A stretch of 64,000 nucleotides of DNA from Gonapodya prolifera JEL478 (Eukaryota; Monoblepharomycota; Monoblepharidomycetes; Monoblepharidales; Gonapodyaceae). A program made the position numbers and the translations under genes. Of the stretch, positions 35,066-45,606 are shown piece after piece. Where the stretch lies: contig KQ965731.1 of the NCBI GenBank assembly GCA_001574975.1, forward strand, positions 1,361,737 through 1,425,736, written 5' to 3'. How positions within the stretch are numbered: the first letter of the stretch is position 1; each line of letters begins with the position of its first letter. A model generated the notes under the pieces. It was not told the DNA's origin. It saw only the letters and a list, made by a program, of their open reading frames with translations, and made no database searches.

Positions 35066-37691
35066 ATGGCGGCAGAGAAGCTGGCAAAGGCAACGCGCAC
35101 AGACACCGCAGCCACCGCCGTCAACCCAGACAACGTCGACCTCGTCGCGCCGCCAGATGCCCACGACGGCGACGCAGCAGCACACGGGGCGCACAGGAAG
35201 CTCTACAGGGCAAGGTGGGGCATGTTGGCCATTCTGTTTATCCTCAATGTCGGGTGCGCGGCCATCGGTGAGTCTGAGTCACCTGTCGGTGTCGTGCTGG
35301 TGGAGAACCTAACGTGAACTTGTAACGCACGTGGGTCTGGTTTTTCAGGCCCCTTCTACTTCTCCAGCGTTTCCACCCTCATGACGGCCTACTATGACGT
35401 CGACAGCTTCCAGATCAATGTCTTTGGCCTCATTTCCGTGAGTCGACGTGCGAGGTCTGGAGTGCGAAGCACGCAAGACCGAGCAGTCCGAGGACTCCGA
35501 GGCCTAAGCGCCATAGCGCTAACCGAGGCGAATACCTCGCGGAGCGTGTATATTTCTGGTGGTGTGGGGGAAGGCAGGGCTCCTCAGGGCTGACTCGTGT
35601 TTTCTTGGCATGACTCCCACCACCACCACACCACACCACACATCCAATGCGACAAAATTAGACAATCGTGGGAATCCCTGCGACCGTTGCCGCCATGATG
35701 GTGCAAGAGCGCAGGGGGGTGAGATTATCCGTGAGTGTTTGAGGTGGGGTTCGAGCAACGGAGGCCGGCGAGCACAGCGAGCAGGCCGGAGTTGCGAGAC
35801 GCGACCGCTGCGAGCACCGAGGCCTAAGCGTGGAGCGCTGACTGAGGAGTCCGCCGGAGGCGAGTGATCCGCGATGATACAGGACGGAGTGCATATTCCT
35901 GCCGGAGGCGAATGCACCGCGAAGCACGCGAAGATGAAGAATCTCGCGGAGGTATATCGAGGCCTAAGCCCGCAGCGCTGACCGAGGAGTCCGCCGGACG
36001 CGAGTGAACCCCGAAGCTTATCGTTTCTCGCGTTGCGAACCAACCCGAGGCCTAGGCGCGGTAGCGCCAACCGACGAACGTCGCGAGCGACACCAAGGCC
36101 TAAGCACCGAGGTTGTCGAACGGAAGAAGCGCATTTCTGCGCGGAACTTGTAAAGTGCGAAGCGCTGAACAAGGAGTCTGCCGGAGGCGAATGCCCCGCG
36201 AAGCGGAATAATCTCGCGGAGTTATATCGAGGCCAAAGCGCGCAGAGCTGAACCCGACAAATCCCCACGCGGAGCGTATGTCGATGCCAGAACGCGGAAT
36301 CGGTTGATCACAAATGCACCCACCCTGTACCACTCAAACCCACCCACACCCACCTTGCAGTGCTTTATCGCCGCCGGTCTGACCACGATCGGCACGCTGC
36401 TGGTCTTCCTGGGCAACTTCGCCGGGTCCCGGTCCACGTCCTACATCCTCGCCGTGACGGGACAGGTGTTCACGTGTTTCTCGCAGCCGTTCACGCTCAA
36501 TGCGTCCACCAAGCTGGCAGCTGAGTGGTTCGGCGAGAGGGAGAGGGCAACGGCGAATACGCTTGCGCAGCTGGGAAATCCGATTGGGTTGGCAATGTGC
36601 GTTTTGGCGTTCTAGTGTGGGGGAGGGGGTGGGGGGTTGGTGGGTGGTGGTAGTTCTGCGTATCTCACACGTCTCTCACCGCTCCACAGAATCTACCTTG
36701 TCGCGCCCGTCATCGTCGGCGACTCGCACGACGGCGTGAGCACGCTCAACATGGTCGTCTTCATCGTGTGCGCCTGCTGCTCGGCGCTGTCCCTCTTGAT
36801 GAGGGACAAGCCACCCACGCCGCCCTCGCTGTCGTCCGCCAAGCCCAAGGAAAACTTCCTCGAGGGCGTCAAGGACTGCGCGCGCAACCCGCAGTTCGGC
36901 GTCCTGCTGTTCTCGTTCTCCCTCATCGTGGCCTGCTTCACTGCCCTGCAGACGTACCTCGCCGACCTGCTCGTGCCCTACGGGTTCGACGAGGGCGAGT
37001 CCGGCACCGTCGGCGCCATCTTCATCGGGTGCGGGATCGTCGCGGCCATTGTCAATGGCGTCATCATGGACCGCACCCAGAAACACAAGACGTCCCTCAA
37101 AATCCTCTCCTTTATCGGGCTCGCGGGCGTCGTCATCTTCACGATCGGCGTACCCATGGGGTCGAGGGAGCTGGCGTACACGGGTGCGGCTGTGTATGGC
37201 GCCGGTGGGTTCCCGTGCATGCCGCTCATGATGGAGCTCGGCGCAGAGGTGAGGTTTCACTGCAGCGCGGGCCCAAGACCCCGCCAAACTCAACCTCGAT
37301 CGCTTTTTGCAGTGCACTTTCCCGGTGGGAGAGGCGACTTCGACCAATGTGCTCCAAATCGGCCCAGTGGTGAGTCGAGTCGTCTTTCGGTGTACCTCGG
37401 TGTGGCATTCCGTCCATTCACACTCCCACCAACCCACCGACCCACCCACTCCAATTCACCCAGCTCGTTGGCATTGTGCTCATCCTCGCCATCTCTGCGC
37501 TCCGCAAACCTGACCAAACGCTTCGCAACGGCATGATCCTGTTCATCTCGTTCCAGGCGCTGGCGCACGTGCTGACGTGGCTCTACACCGCCGAGTCCCG
37601 CAGAATTGTCCTCGACGAGAAAGAGGTCGAGAGCGAGCGCAAGCTTACCAGGAACGAGACCGAGTACACTCTGACCCACGAAGAGGCGTGA
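35066..37691 (+). CDS. Major facilitator transporter of the SLC49/FLVCR type
   Basis: Twelve-TM MFS protein; animal SLC49 members move heme, choline or related solutes, so substrate here is open. ATG at 35066, TGA at 37689-37691, about eight exons. The N-terminus is a hydrophilic Ala/Asp-rich tail, then KLYRARWGMLAILFILNVGC (TM1). Family motifs are LNASTKLAAEWFGERERATA and LAQLGNPIGLAM between TM4 and TM5, a central loop after LMRDKPPTPPSLSS, CFTALQTYLADLLVPYGFDE, and CTFPVGEATSTNVLQIGPV near the C-terminus (compare the FLVCR EATSxxxLQ motif). The last exon ends with an acidic/basic tail. The exons LIS-TIVGIPATVAAMMVQERRG-CFIAAGL join in frame across two introns filled with GC-rich hairpin repeats (35438-35661 and 35719-36360). 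Confidence 0.88.
35438..35661 (+). repeat. Repeat-bearing intron 2 of the transporter gene
   Basis: Intron of 224 bp, GTGAGT...ATTAG. Its first ~110 bp align with the transcription-factor intron: GAGGTCTGGAGTG, AGACCGAG, CCGAGGCCTAAGCG, AGCGCTAACCGAGG. GTGCGAAGCAC nested inside GGTCT...AGACC forms a small hairpin, and AGCGC..GCGCT a second. Confidence 0.8.
35719..36360 (+). repeat. Repeat-array intron 3 of the transporter gene
   Basis: Intron of 642 bp, GTGAGA...TTGCAG. It holds about five degenerate units of the same family, with GAGGCCTAAGC/GAGGCCTAGGC/AAGGCCTAAGC/GAGGCCAAAGC cores near 35818, 35960, 36047, 36096 and 36230. Most are followed by GCGCTGACYGAG and GAGTCYGCCGGAGGCGA. It is far longer than the window's typical 50-100-bp introns. 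Confidence 0.8.
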
Positions 37692-37886
37692 TGGAGAGGT
37701 GTGGCGGATCGGGGGTGGCCGTGGTTGGGGGAACGGGTGTCGTGTTTTGAATTATCGCTTTCGTATGTACGTAGTTCCAGTATATCTTTAGTTTTGTGGA
37801 AATGCTATTCGGTTTGGAAGCAACGTTGGCTGCGGCCGTCACTTCGAGAATCGGTGCGTTTGGTTCCGACACACCGAACTCCACCA

Positions 37887-39640
37887 ATGTCATCCGTCCC
37901 CGTCTCCGGTGCGTGCATCGACTTGCTGAGCGATCCTCTGCAATATCGCCCTCTCATCCGCTCAAAATCGCAGGAACTGTCGCCCCTGGATTTGAACCTC
38001 TGAAGTCCCTCATTGCCCATAGCGTGGAACGCGGCGAGGATTTGGGATCGCAATTCGTCGTCTACTGTGAGTGCACCTGCCTTTCACTGCAGACAGATCC
38101 ATCACCTCTCGCCTCGCCCAGACCGCGGCGTCCCCGTCATCGATCTCGCCTGCGGGTGGACGTCCCCATCCCGCGATGCGCCATTCACGGCCGACAAGCT
38201 GTGCGTCGTGCATTCCACGGGGAAGGCCGTCATGTCGTGCCTCGTTGGGCAAACCTTGTCCATGGAAAAGGAGAGAGTGGGCGGCGCGAGGGCCGGGTGG
38301 AACACCAAGATTGCGGAGGTGTGGCCAGAGTTCGCGCAGGTGAGACCTGCCACGATGATTAAATGATGGGGATGATGTGAGGCTGCTGTTAGGGCGGGAA
38401 GGAAAACGTGACTGTCAAGGAGCTGCTCGAACATCGCGCTGGGGTCGCGTGGGTGGTGAGTTACGACAACTATTCCGTGCCATGAAGAATTGCGTTGAGA
38501 AAGCAAAACACGGTATAGGACCGTGCGCACCGCCCGTCTGTTGAGGAAACGAACGACCTCGACAAATTGGCCACAAAAATTGCATCACAGCCGCACAATT
38601 TCGGTGGCCGCAACAAGCGCGCTTACCACGCGGTGACAAGAGGATGGTACCTGAATGAAAGTAAGACCCCCTTGACATCTCCACCCAAATCACAATCCTC
38701 ACATCGTCTTTCCGTCCAGTCGTGCGCCGCCTGCGAGGCAAATCCGCCGGCCAAATCTGGCTCTCCGAGCTCAACCCCGCGCTTGGCACAGAGATCTACG
38801 TCGGTCTGCCGGAGGGCCTCGAATCGCGGTTGAGTCCGCTGCACCAGCATCCTTCGTACGGGGCGTTCCAAGCCCAGGTCGCTGTTTTGCCAAAGGGAGG
38901 CGCGGGCAACAAAAAGCCCGAGCTTCCGCCAATGCTCCTCTCGCTGGGGTTGTCGACACCCTCGGGCGCGCCAAAGGGAACTTTCATGTCGAACTACTTG
39001 CCGCTCCTGCGGGCGGAGACGACAGCCTCGTTCACGGTGACCAATGCTCGTTCTGTGAGTGAACATCATCTTTGGAGCTTGTCCGTCTGTGTACTCACTC
39101 TGCACGGTCTGGCCCTCACACTCCACCAGCTTGCCCGTCTCGGAGCCGTCATGGCAAACCGCGGCAAACTCGGCTCGTTCACATTGATGGACCCACTTAC
39201 ATGGCAAGAAGCGCACGCTCCAGAATCAGATTCCATGAACATCGACCTCGTCACAGGGAGCGGTGAGACAGTGACATGGGCCGGATGGGGGCTGAGTTCA
39301 CCAGGGAACGTTGTGCCCGGCGCCCTGTCGGACGACGTGAACGGTGTGCCCGTCAAGGCGGAGCTTCCGGCGTCGTGGAAGGGGAGTGGGTTCCAGTGGT
39401 GCGGGTGGTTGTGAGTTGTCAGCTTTGTGCCTGTACTGCTCTCATGGTCTGACAGTCAATTGGAACGACAGTGGGGCTGGTGGGAGTGGATTACATTGGT
39501 GCAACGAGCATCAACTCGCGTACGCCTTTGTCCCCAACCTTCTTCACGGAGGAGGGCGGGTATACGAGCGACAGATGAGGCTCGTCGCGGCGGTGGTGGA
39601 ATGTGTCAAGAACATCGAAGCCCAAGGGGCCAAACTGTGA
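37887..39640 (+). CDS. Beta-lactamase-related serine hydrolase (LACTB/EstB-like)
   Basis: Penicillin-binding-protein-fold serine hydrolase of the class C beta-lactamase family. Eukaryotic members act as esterases or peptidases and do not confer antibiotic resistance as such. Exon 1 is 22 nt (MSSVPVS plus one base), then GTVAPGFEPLKSLIAHSVER. The SxxK nucleophile motif is STGK in CVVHSTGKAVMS. VTVKELLEHRAGVAWV follows. The second catalytic motif region is YHAVTRGWYLNE, then IVRRLRGKSAG and LNPALGTEIYVGLPEG. The C-terminal block is LARLGAVMANRGKLGS through GLHWCNEHQLAYAFVPNLLHGG. About eight exons; TGA at 39638-39640. The gene lies 195 bp after the transporter on the same strand. No signal peptide is evident. 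Confidence 0.85.
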
Positions 39641-39681
39641 ATGTGTGCTTTTATCTCCCCACGAGAATGTACATGACGGTG

Positions 39682-41616
39682 CTACTTAATTGACAATGTC
39701 CGCGGTCGTAGTTTTAAATCAAGAACGCCCTTTTCGCCGATTCGTTGCGCGACAAACGCCAGTCCCAATGCCTCGTCTGGAGTTTGCGGGTCCGCTTTGA
39801 AAGCGATATCGAATCGCCGTACAAGATGCGCGATGCATATTCGAAGAACATTCAGGGCATAGAGTTTGCCTATGCAGTCGCTGGTAGTGAAAGATAGGGG
39901 GACGACGTTCAGGGGGCTGCTGAGGAGTCCAAGACACAGCACACCGGAAGACTCACCGTGACCCTTCAGAGAAGGGAAGGTAAGCCCCGCGATTGGTGGG
40001 CTTTGGTTTCGTCCATATCGCGGCTTCCACCTCCGCCTTACTGCGCTCATACTCATCCGGCCCTCCACCTTCCCCGTCTAACCACCGCTCAGGAATGAAC
40101 TCTCCCGAACCTTTCCACACTGAAGCACGTCGTTAAAGTCACATTCTCGCTTGAAAGAGCTGACCATCCGAACTCACGACGCGAACTCCTGTGAAGTGCA
40201 CAAAGTGACATTTGCACGTGTGCCCCACCAGGGATCAACAGCTTCCGTGGCTGTCCATCCACGTCTCTGAGGGACATCCATGCGTCCTTGCTGATCTCTC
40301 GGGCAATCGCTGTCACAGGGGGCCGCATTCGCAGAGTCTCCCTGATCACAGCGTCTAGGAATCGGAGGGATTTGAGACTGGCAACATCCATTTGTTTGTC
40401 TAGTCCCTGCGGAAACGCTTCGTCCAGTTCGGCGCGAAGCCTATCCATCGCACGGCTGCTCTTGACGAGGTAGTACAACGCCCAAGAAAGCGCGCCCCCG
40501 GTGGTTTCCCCTCCGGCGACATTGAGTGCCGCCAAGGTGCTCACAACTTCGTCTTCGGTGAGTTTATCCCCCGTGGCCGAGTCCTTATGGTCAATGAAAG
40601 TCTGCAGGATGTCGTTCCGCCGCTCCCCATTCTTATTGAGTGCCACGCGATCGTCGACGGCTTGGGTGAGGATCCGGAGTTGTGTTTGCTCGGCTTTGTC
40701 CGTGGGTTCACCTCGGTTGAAGAAGCCGAGGTATGGCCAGAACGTTTTTGCAATGACGGAATTGAAAATTTGCTGTTGGGCGTTCACGAGGGGGTGCTGG
40801 CCTTTCTCCAGCAGCCCGAGCGATGAGCCTAGAATAGTTTCGCCAAAAATATCCAGTGAAATATTCTTGGAACATGGTGGTGGTAGTCAAAATCACATCG
40901 ACTTGAAATTTGGGCACTTGAAAACATCGACTCACGACAGAATACGTGTCCATATCAACCACTGCCCATCCGTCTGAAGCCTCAGAGCCCATTTGCTTCA
41001 CTTTCGCCTCGAACGTGGACCAAACGTTGAACATCAATGGCTCGAGGTCGCCGATGGACTTTGGAGTAAATGCAGGTGCAATCAGGGACTTCAGCCGCGC
41101 ATGGAGAGTCTTGTCGGTTGTAGTTAGTATGTTGTTGTCATTCTTTTGGGTTGGAAAGTTGTGTCGAAATCCCAGATCACATAAATGGCCAAATCGACGC
41201 ACGCACCCCCTGCAACGCCAGATGAGCATAGCTATTCTTCGATTTCTGGATATCGTCAATCTTGAGGAGCTTGTACGTCACTTGCGGATCCGCGAACGAC
41301 GCCAGGTCTTCGGCAAGTCTGCAAACCCCAGTTCCATTCCACGTCAGACACGAAGTGCCTCCCACGAACGGCGAATTTCACATCCTCACCGCACTGCGCT
41401 GCCACAGCTCTCATGCAGGGGATTCTCGGACAGATGCAACTTCCCCGTGGCCGAATTGTAGTGGTTAGAAGCGAATGGGGCGATGTAACTGGCTCCTCCT
41501 GCGTCAAGCTCGCCGAGGGGGTTGATGAGGAATAGGAGCACGAAGATGGCCATTCGGTAGAAGACAAAGAGAACCAAGATGATGAGGCCGATGTAGCCCG
41601 CGATTTCCAAGTCCAT
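39682..41616 (-). CDS. Cytochrome P450 monooxygenase, membrane-anchored
   Basis: Heme-thiolate monooxygenase. The ATG (41616-41614) opens with a TM anchor, MDLEIAGYIGLIILVLFVFY. Later exons carry TTTDKTLHARLKSLIAPAFT, the I-helix NVAGGETTGGALSWAL, the K-helix ExxR in DAVIRETLRMRPPV, and FIPERW. The heme-binding signature is split by an intron: LPFSEGSR on one exon (ending near 39955) and DCIGKLYALNVLRI on the next. Joined, they give F-x-x-G-x-R-x-C-x-G. The C-terminal exon ends LRPRTLSIK, stop at 39684-39682. About eight exons. The start is 116 bp from the divergent mitochondrial ribosomal protein gene. Probably ER-located; substrate and CYP family not assigned. Confidence 0.88.
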
Positions 41617-41732
41617 TGAGCCGGGATTGTTGGAGAGAGGAGGGAGAGGAGGGAGAGGATCTGTGTATGTCCCCGGCCGGGTGGACCAGACTTCACAAGA
41701 AACTTTGGCACCCAAACGTTTTTCGGACCACG

Positions 41733-42786
41733 ATGTCGCGGGCAAGGAGCCTTATTTCTGGACTGAGAGCGGTTGAGATCGGATCTCGCTTGAGCAACGA
41801 CTCGAGCTGCACGGCTGCGCATCGGCTGTGTGCACGAGGGTGTGAGTGAAGACACGATCGCTCCAGTCGACGCACGCCACGGGAACTGACGCGCTCGCTT
41901 GCCACCCTCACTCGACGTGGAATCGATTAATTGCCCAGTCTCGGCGCTGCGTAGCTCCAATCCTTCACTCCAAGTCCAAGCAACGTCCCCAAAACCCTTA
42001 CTCTCCCACCCCGCACCCGTCCCGTCGACTCGCTCGCCTCGAAAGACAGTACCGCACCTCAAAAAGAACGGCAAACCCTACCCAGCCCACGCGTCGTACC
42101 GGTACGACCTGTACCGCTCGATCCTGTCGCAGCCGTTCGTCCTCGTCCTGCAGCAGCTAAACCTCACCTCCAAGGACTGGCGCGCGTTTCAGCGCGACCT
42201 CGCCGCGATCGCGCCCCAGGACGGGATCCGCGCGACCATGGTTCAGGGCAAAATATTCCGGAAAGCCGGCGTGGACGTTGTCAAGGAGGGAGCGGGCAAG
42301 GTCGGGCAAGCGTTCGAGCTCGCCGACCTTCCCCAGCTTTCTACCCATGTTGGCGCCGCGAGTCAGGAGTCGGGGTACTATCCTGACAAGTTTGTCAAGC
42401 GGCAACTCGGGCTGGGCCCGTTCCTCGTCGGGCCCTGCGCGGTGGTGAGCGGCGCCGTCCCGCAGGAACAGCTTGGCGCGCGGATTCTGGCGGTCGTGAC
42501 CCTCCTTGCGCGGCATAAGAAGCTGGCTCTGTTGGGCGGGCAGGTGGAGTCACTGGTGTGGAGTTTTGACGAGCTGTCGAGGATTGCAAAGCTACCACCG
42601 GTCGGGCAGATGCGCGCGGAGCTTGTGGGCGTGCTGGAGGAGCCCGCCAGAGCGCTCCTGGCGATTCTGCAGAGGAGCGGTGGAGAGGCGCTGGTGGGGA
42701 TTCTGGAGCAGCACCGCTCAGGGGTTGGGCACGAATTGGCGGGCGTTCTGGGGGCGCACGAGGAGAATCTGAAAAAGGGCGAATGA
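41733..42786 (+). CDS. Mitochondrial large-subunit ribosomal protein uL10m
   Basis: Stalk-base protein of the mitoribosome (MRPL10/yeast MRPL11 type). The ATG at 41733 gives a basic, Ser/Arg-rich presequence (MSRARSLISGLRAVEIGSRL). It splices from about 41838 to 41970, keeping frame, into QATSPKPLLSHPAPVP. Core L10 features are YRYDLYRSILSQPFVLVLQQ, DWRAFQRDLAAI, VGPCAVVSGAVPQEQLGARI, LALLGGQVES and a C-terminal helix block (LPPVGQMRAELVGVLEEPAR). That block is followed by Gln/Leu-rich repeats of the kind that bind L12 dimers. TGA at 42784-42786. The long last exon has no internal intron. Confidence 0.82.
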
Positions 42787-43183
42787 GGTGTTGGCCGCGT
42801 GTCCATGGACAATAGCTTGAGGCTCTTAGAAGGACATAGATGAATGTCGCGGTTCTGTATATATTCAAATTCGCGACCAAGAAGAAAGTTGAGAATAAGT
42901 TGCTTATGGAAGGTGGTTACAAAGGCATAAAAATGTGAGAACGTCGTGGTGCTTTTGCATTCGAATTTCGTGACCAAGAAGAATAAAGTGAGAGTGGGGT
43001 CTGCGGAGCCGGGTCAGAAGGTCAGAGAATGAATGTTGGCATCCATGTATATTCAAATTGACGACCAAGAATAATGCTCTCCACGGTCGTCGAACAAAAA
43101 ATACGAGGTAAATGGGGTATACAGGTAAATGCAACAAAGGTCCAACGAGAAAGCACACATTTGCCGTACAGATGCCGTTGCGT
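42787..43183. repeat. Intergenic region with three diverged tandem units
   Basis: The cores ATTCAAATTCGCGACCAAGA (42862), ATTCGAATTTCGTGACCAAG (42959) and ATTCAAATTGACGACCAAGA (43050) recur at ~90-98-bp spacing. Each is preceded by a related AATGT..GGC stretch. The units lie between two convergent genes (uL10m and RPA12), in their 3' region. Confidence 0.6.
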
Positions 43184-43843
43184 TCAAGAGTTGAGCGAAA
43201 ACTTGTACCTGGAGTGAACGCAAAGAAAAGTCTCGTCACAAAAAGACGTTCCAGTGAAACAACAAAACAGAGTGCAATGTCGTACTCACCCGCATTTCGT
43301 GCACGTGTAGAAAATAGTCTGCCCTTCATCAGCAGACCGCAGCTGCATGGTACGGAACGAAAGCTCTGCATTGTCGCACTTGGGACACCGTTCATTGACC
43401 TGGAGGTGATATTGTGGGTGGAATCAAGTCAAGTCTCTGCATCAACAATCCTGAGAAATGCGGCGCCACCGCATGCGCACCTTTGCTTGCTCAGCAGCCG
43501 GTCCCTTGCCCGATGCGGCGCCGGACGTGAAGGGTCTGTAATGGGGAAAAGCGTCCGGTCGGGACTTTGTGACGACTTGGACCTCCTCAAAGTCTTTTTT
43601 GGAAGCGCGAGTAGAAGCGACGGCCCCGCCGAGTTACTATGAGATCTTTTGACAGTCGAAACAGCCGCTAGACTCACGAGCAGCAGATACGGATGCCCCG
43701 CAAAGGTCGCACGTCACGGAGTCCTCGACGGATGGCGTCTCCAGCATGGACCCGCAGTCATTGCAGAAGACAAGCGAGTGGGATGCGAGCGTGGGCTGTT
43801 TGGCGGCTGCAATCCGCGGCTTGGACGAAATCGCCCTGCTCAT
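43184..43843 (-). CDS. RPA12: DNA-directed RNA polymerase I subunit RPA12
   Basis: TFIIS-like zinc-ribbon subunit of RNA polymerase I, required for RNA cleavage and termination; nucleolar. ATG at 43843-43841. The N-terminal ribbon is VFCNDCGSMLETPSVEDSVT followed by CDLCG. A middle exon has DFEEVQVVTKSRPDAF. The C-terminal ribbon is VNERCPKCDNAELSFRTMQL, RSADEGQTIFYTCTKCG, and a last mini-exon (YKFSLNS, stop 43186-43184). The acidic hairpin RSADEGQT, whose Asp-Glu enters the polymerase active site, is conserved. About four exons; total near 120 residues, as expected for the family. Confidence 0.93.
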
Positions 43844-44011
43844 GGTTTTGTCCTTCGGCTGTGGTCAACGTCAGTCCGCAGCAGACAGTGTGGGCACGCT
43901 CCTTCCCCTCCACATCGGGTCGTGTCCCGAAGCGTCGATCGGTAAATTGGGAGCCGTGGTTTAAGAGAGCACTGGTCGAGAGTTTCACCGCGCTTCGTTC
44001 TGCCAAATCTC

Positions 44012-45275
44012 ATGACTGCAGGTCCGCAGATTCGCCATCTTCCCGCATCGGCCACGATCGCGGACATTCGCGCTGCACTGGACGAGGACGGCGCGTGTAT
44101 TGTAGACAACCTTGTTTCGCGAGAAACGGCCGACCAGCTCCTGGCTGAGGCGACACCATTCTTTGACAAAGTGACAGCATCAGAGAGTACGTGGAGAAAG
44201 TGTCTTGGTTCCTCATTGCTATTCTCACTGGACCAACCATGTGCCACTCATTGTTCCATTTCAAGATGACTTCGCTGGTAAGAACACTCAGAGAGTCGGC
44301 GCCGTCGTCGCACGATTTCCCACTGCACGGACGCTCATTGGGAACGAAACGGTATTGGTGAGCACCTATATCTTGACTTACCCTACCACGCACGCTCATG
44401 GACCTCACCCACCGACCGCAGGGCACCGTAGAGTCTGTCCTCCTCCCACACTGCGAGAAAGTCCAACTTCACACCGCCCAAATCATCGGCATCGCACCTC
44501 CGTCCCCCGCGCAGCCTCTGCACCGCGACCAGGCCGTATGGGGCGAGATCAACCTGGGGTTCGAGCCCGAAGTGTCTGTGATCTGGGCGCTTGTGGATTT
44601 CACACTGGAGAACGGGTGCACGCGCGTCGTCCCAAAGAGCCATACGTGGGACTACAGCAGAAACGTCCGCGACGAGGAGATTGCGTTCGCGGAAATGGAC
44701 AAGGTGAGGCCCGCCCCGAGATTGATACAAACGGGGTACCATCCACCAGCTGCTAAACTCGCTCTCTACCAAAGGGCTCCTGCCTCTTCTACACGGGCAG
44801 CGCCGTGCACTCGGGCGGGATGAACTCCTCCGACCACACGCGGTACGCCATGGTGGTCAGCTACTCGCTGGGGTGGCTCAGGCAGGAAGAGAACCAGTAC
44901 CTCAGCTGCCCGCCCGACATCGCGCGGACGCTCGAACCCCGGATCTACGAACTCCTGGGATAGTACGTTCGCGGCGGTGTTGGTCCCTTCCCCCCTCCAT
45001 AATGACGTGACATGCCCCATTGCAGCACTGTCGGCGCCCCTCTTCTGGGGTACTACTCGGACCCTCGCGTGCCTGCAGCGACGGTGGACGGAAAGATCAT
45101 TGAGAGCGGGCTCGGTCCAGGTAAGTTCATGTGGCACCGAAACCCAGCATGTCAGTCCCCTGAACTCGACTGTGCCCAATTTACCCCAGACGTGCTCCTC
45201 CCGGAACAGGCGCTTGGCAAGCGCCCGCGGGACAAGATGAAGGAGCTGCACACATACCAGGAAGCCACTGCCTAG
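44012..45275 (+). CDS. Phytanoyl-CoA dioxygenase (PhyH) family Fe(II)/2-oxoglutarate oxygenase
   Basis: Non-heme iron oxygenase. ATG at 44012, TAG at 45273-45275, about six exons. The N-terminus reads LPASATIADIRAALDEDGAC, then IVDNLVSRETADQLLAEA, the usual PhyH start. The iron-binding facial triad is visible as HRD in PLHRDQAVWGEINLG (HxD) and a distal His in YTGSAVHSGGMNSSDHTRYA. The intervening strand is VIWALVDFTLENGCTRVVPK. The C-terminal exons read SLGWLRQEENQYLSCPPDIA and GYYSDPRVPAA. Fungal paralogs act on varied small molecules, so the name does not fix the substrate. Divergent from RPA12 with 168 bp between starts. Confidence 0.9.
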
Positions 45276-45606
45276 CACTCACTTTTTCCTGGGTACGGGG
45301 ACGGGCAGCGACCACGAAAACTGATCAAATCGTGTGTGGCGATATCGTCTTTTATCAATTATTTCGTATCCCCTATCTACGCTTCAGGTTTAGAATCAAT
45401 TTTGGTACCTTGAAGGGAAATGATCGGGGGGTTCCGTCTTGTGTATGGGGGGGTGGGGGTTGTGAAGGGGTGGGGAGGTGGAAACGGGGATGCGGGGGAA
45501 AAATGAGGCGAGACAATGTCCTCTCGGCAGAGGGGAGGCCTCTGTCTGCACAAAGGGAGGGGGCAGCGAGGTGGTGTGGGGGACTCCAAGCTTCAAATCC
45601 TTGCGT

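Noticed and set aside
37887-39640. Beta-lactamase-like gene as an acquired antibiotic-resistance gene
   Set aside because: It has about eight introns and the eukaryotic LACTB-like motif set; nothing shows recent bacterial transfer.
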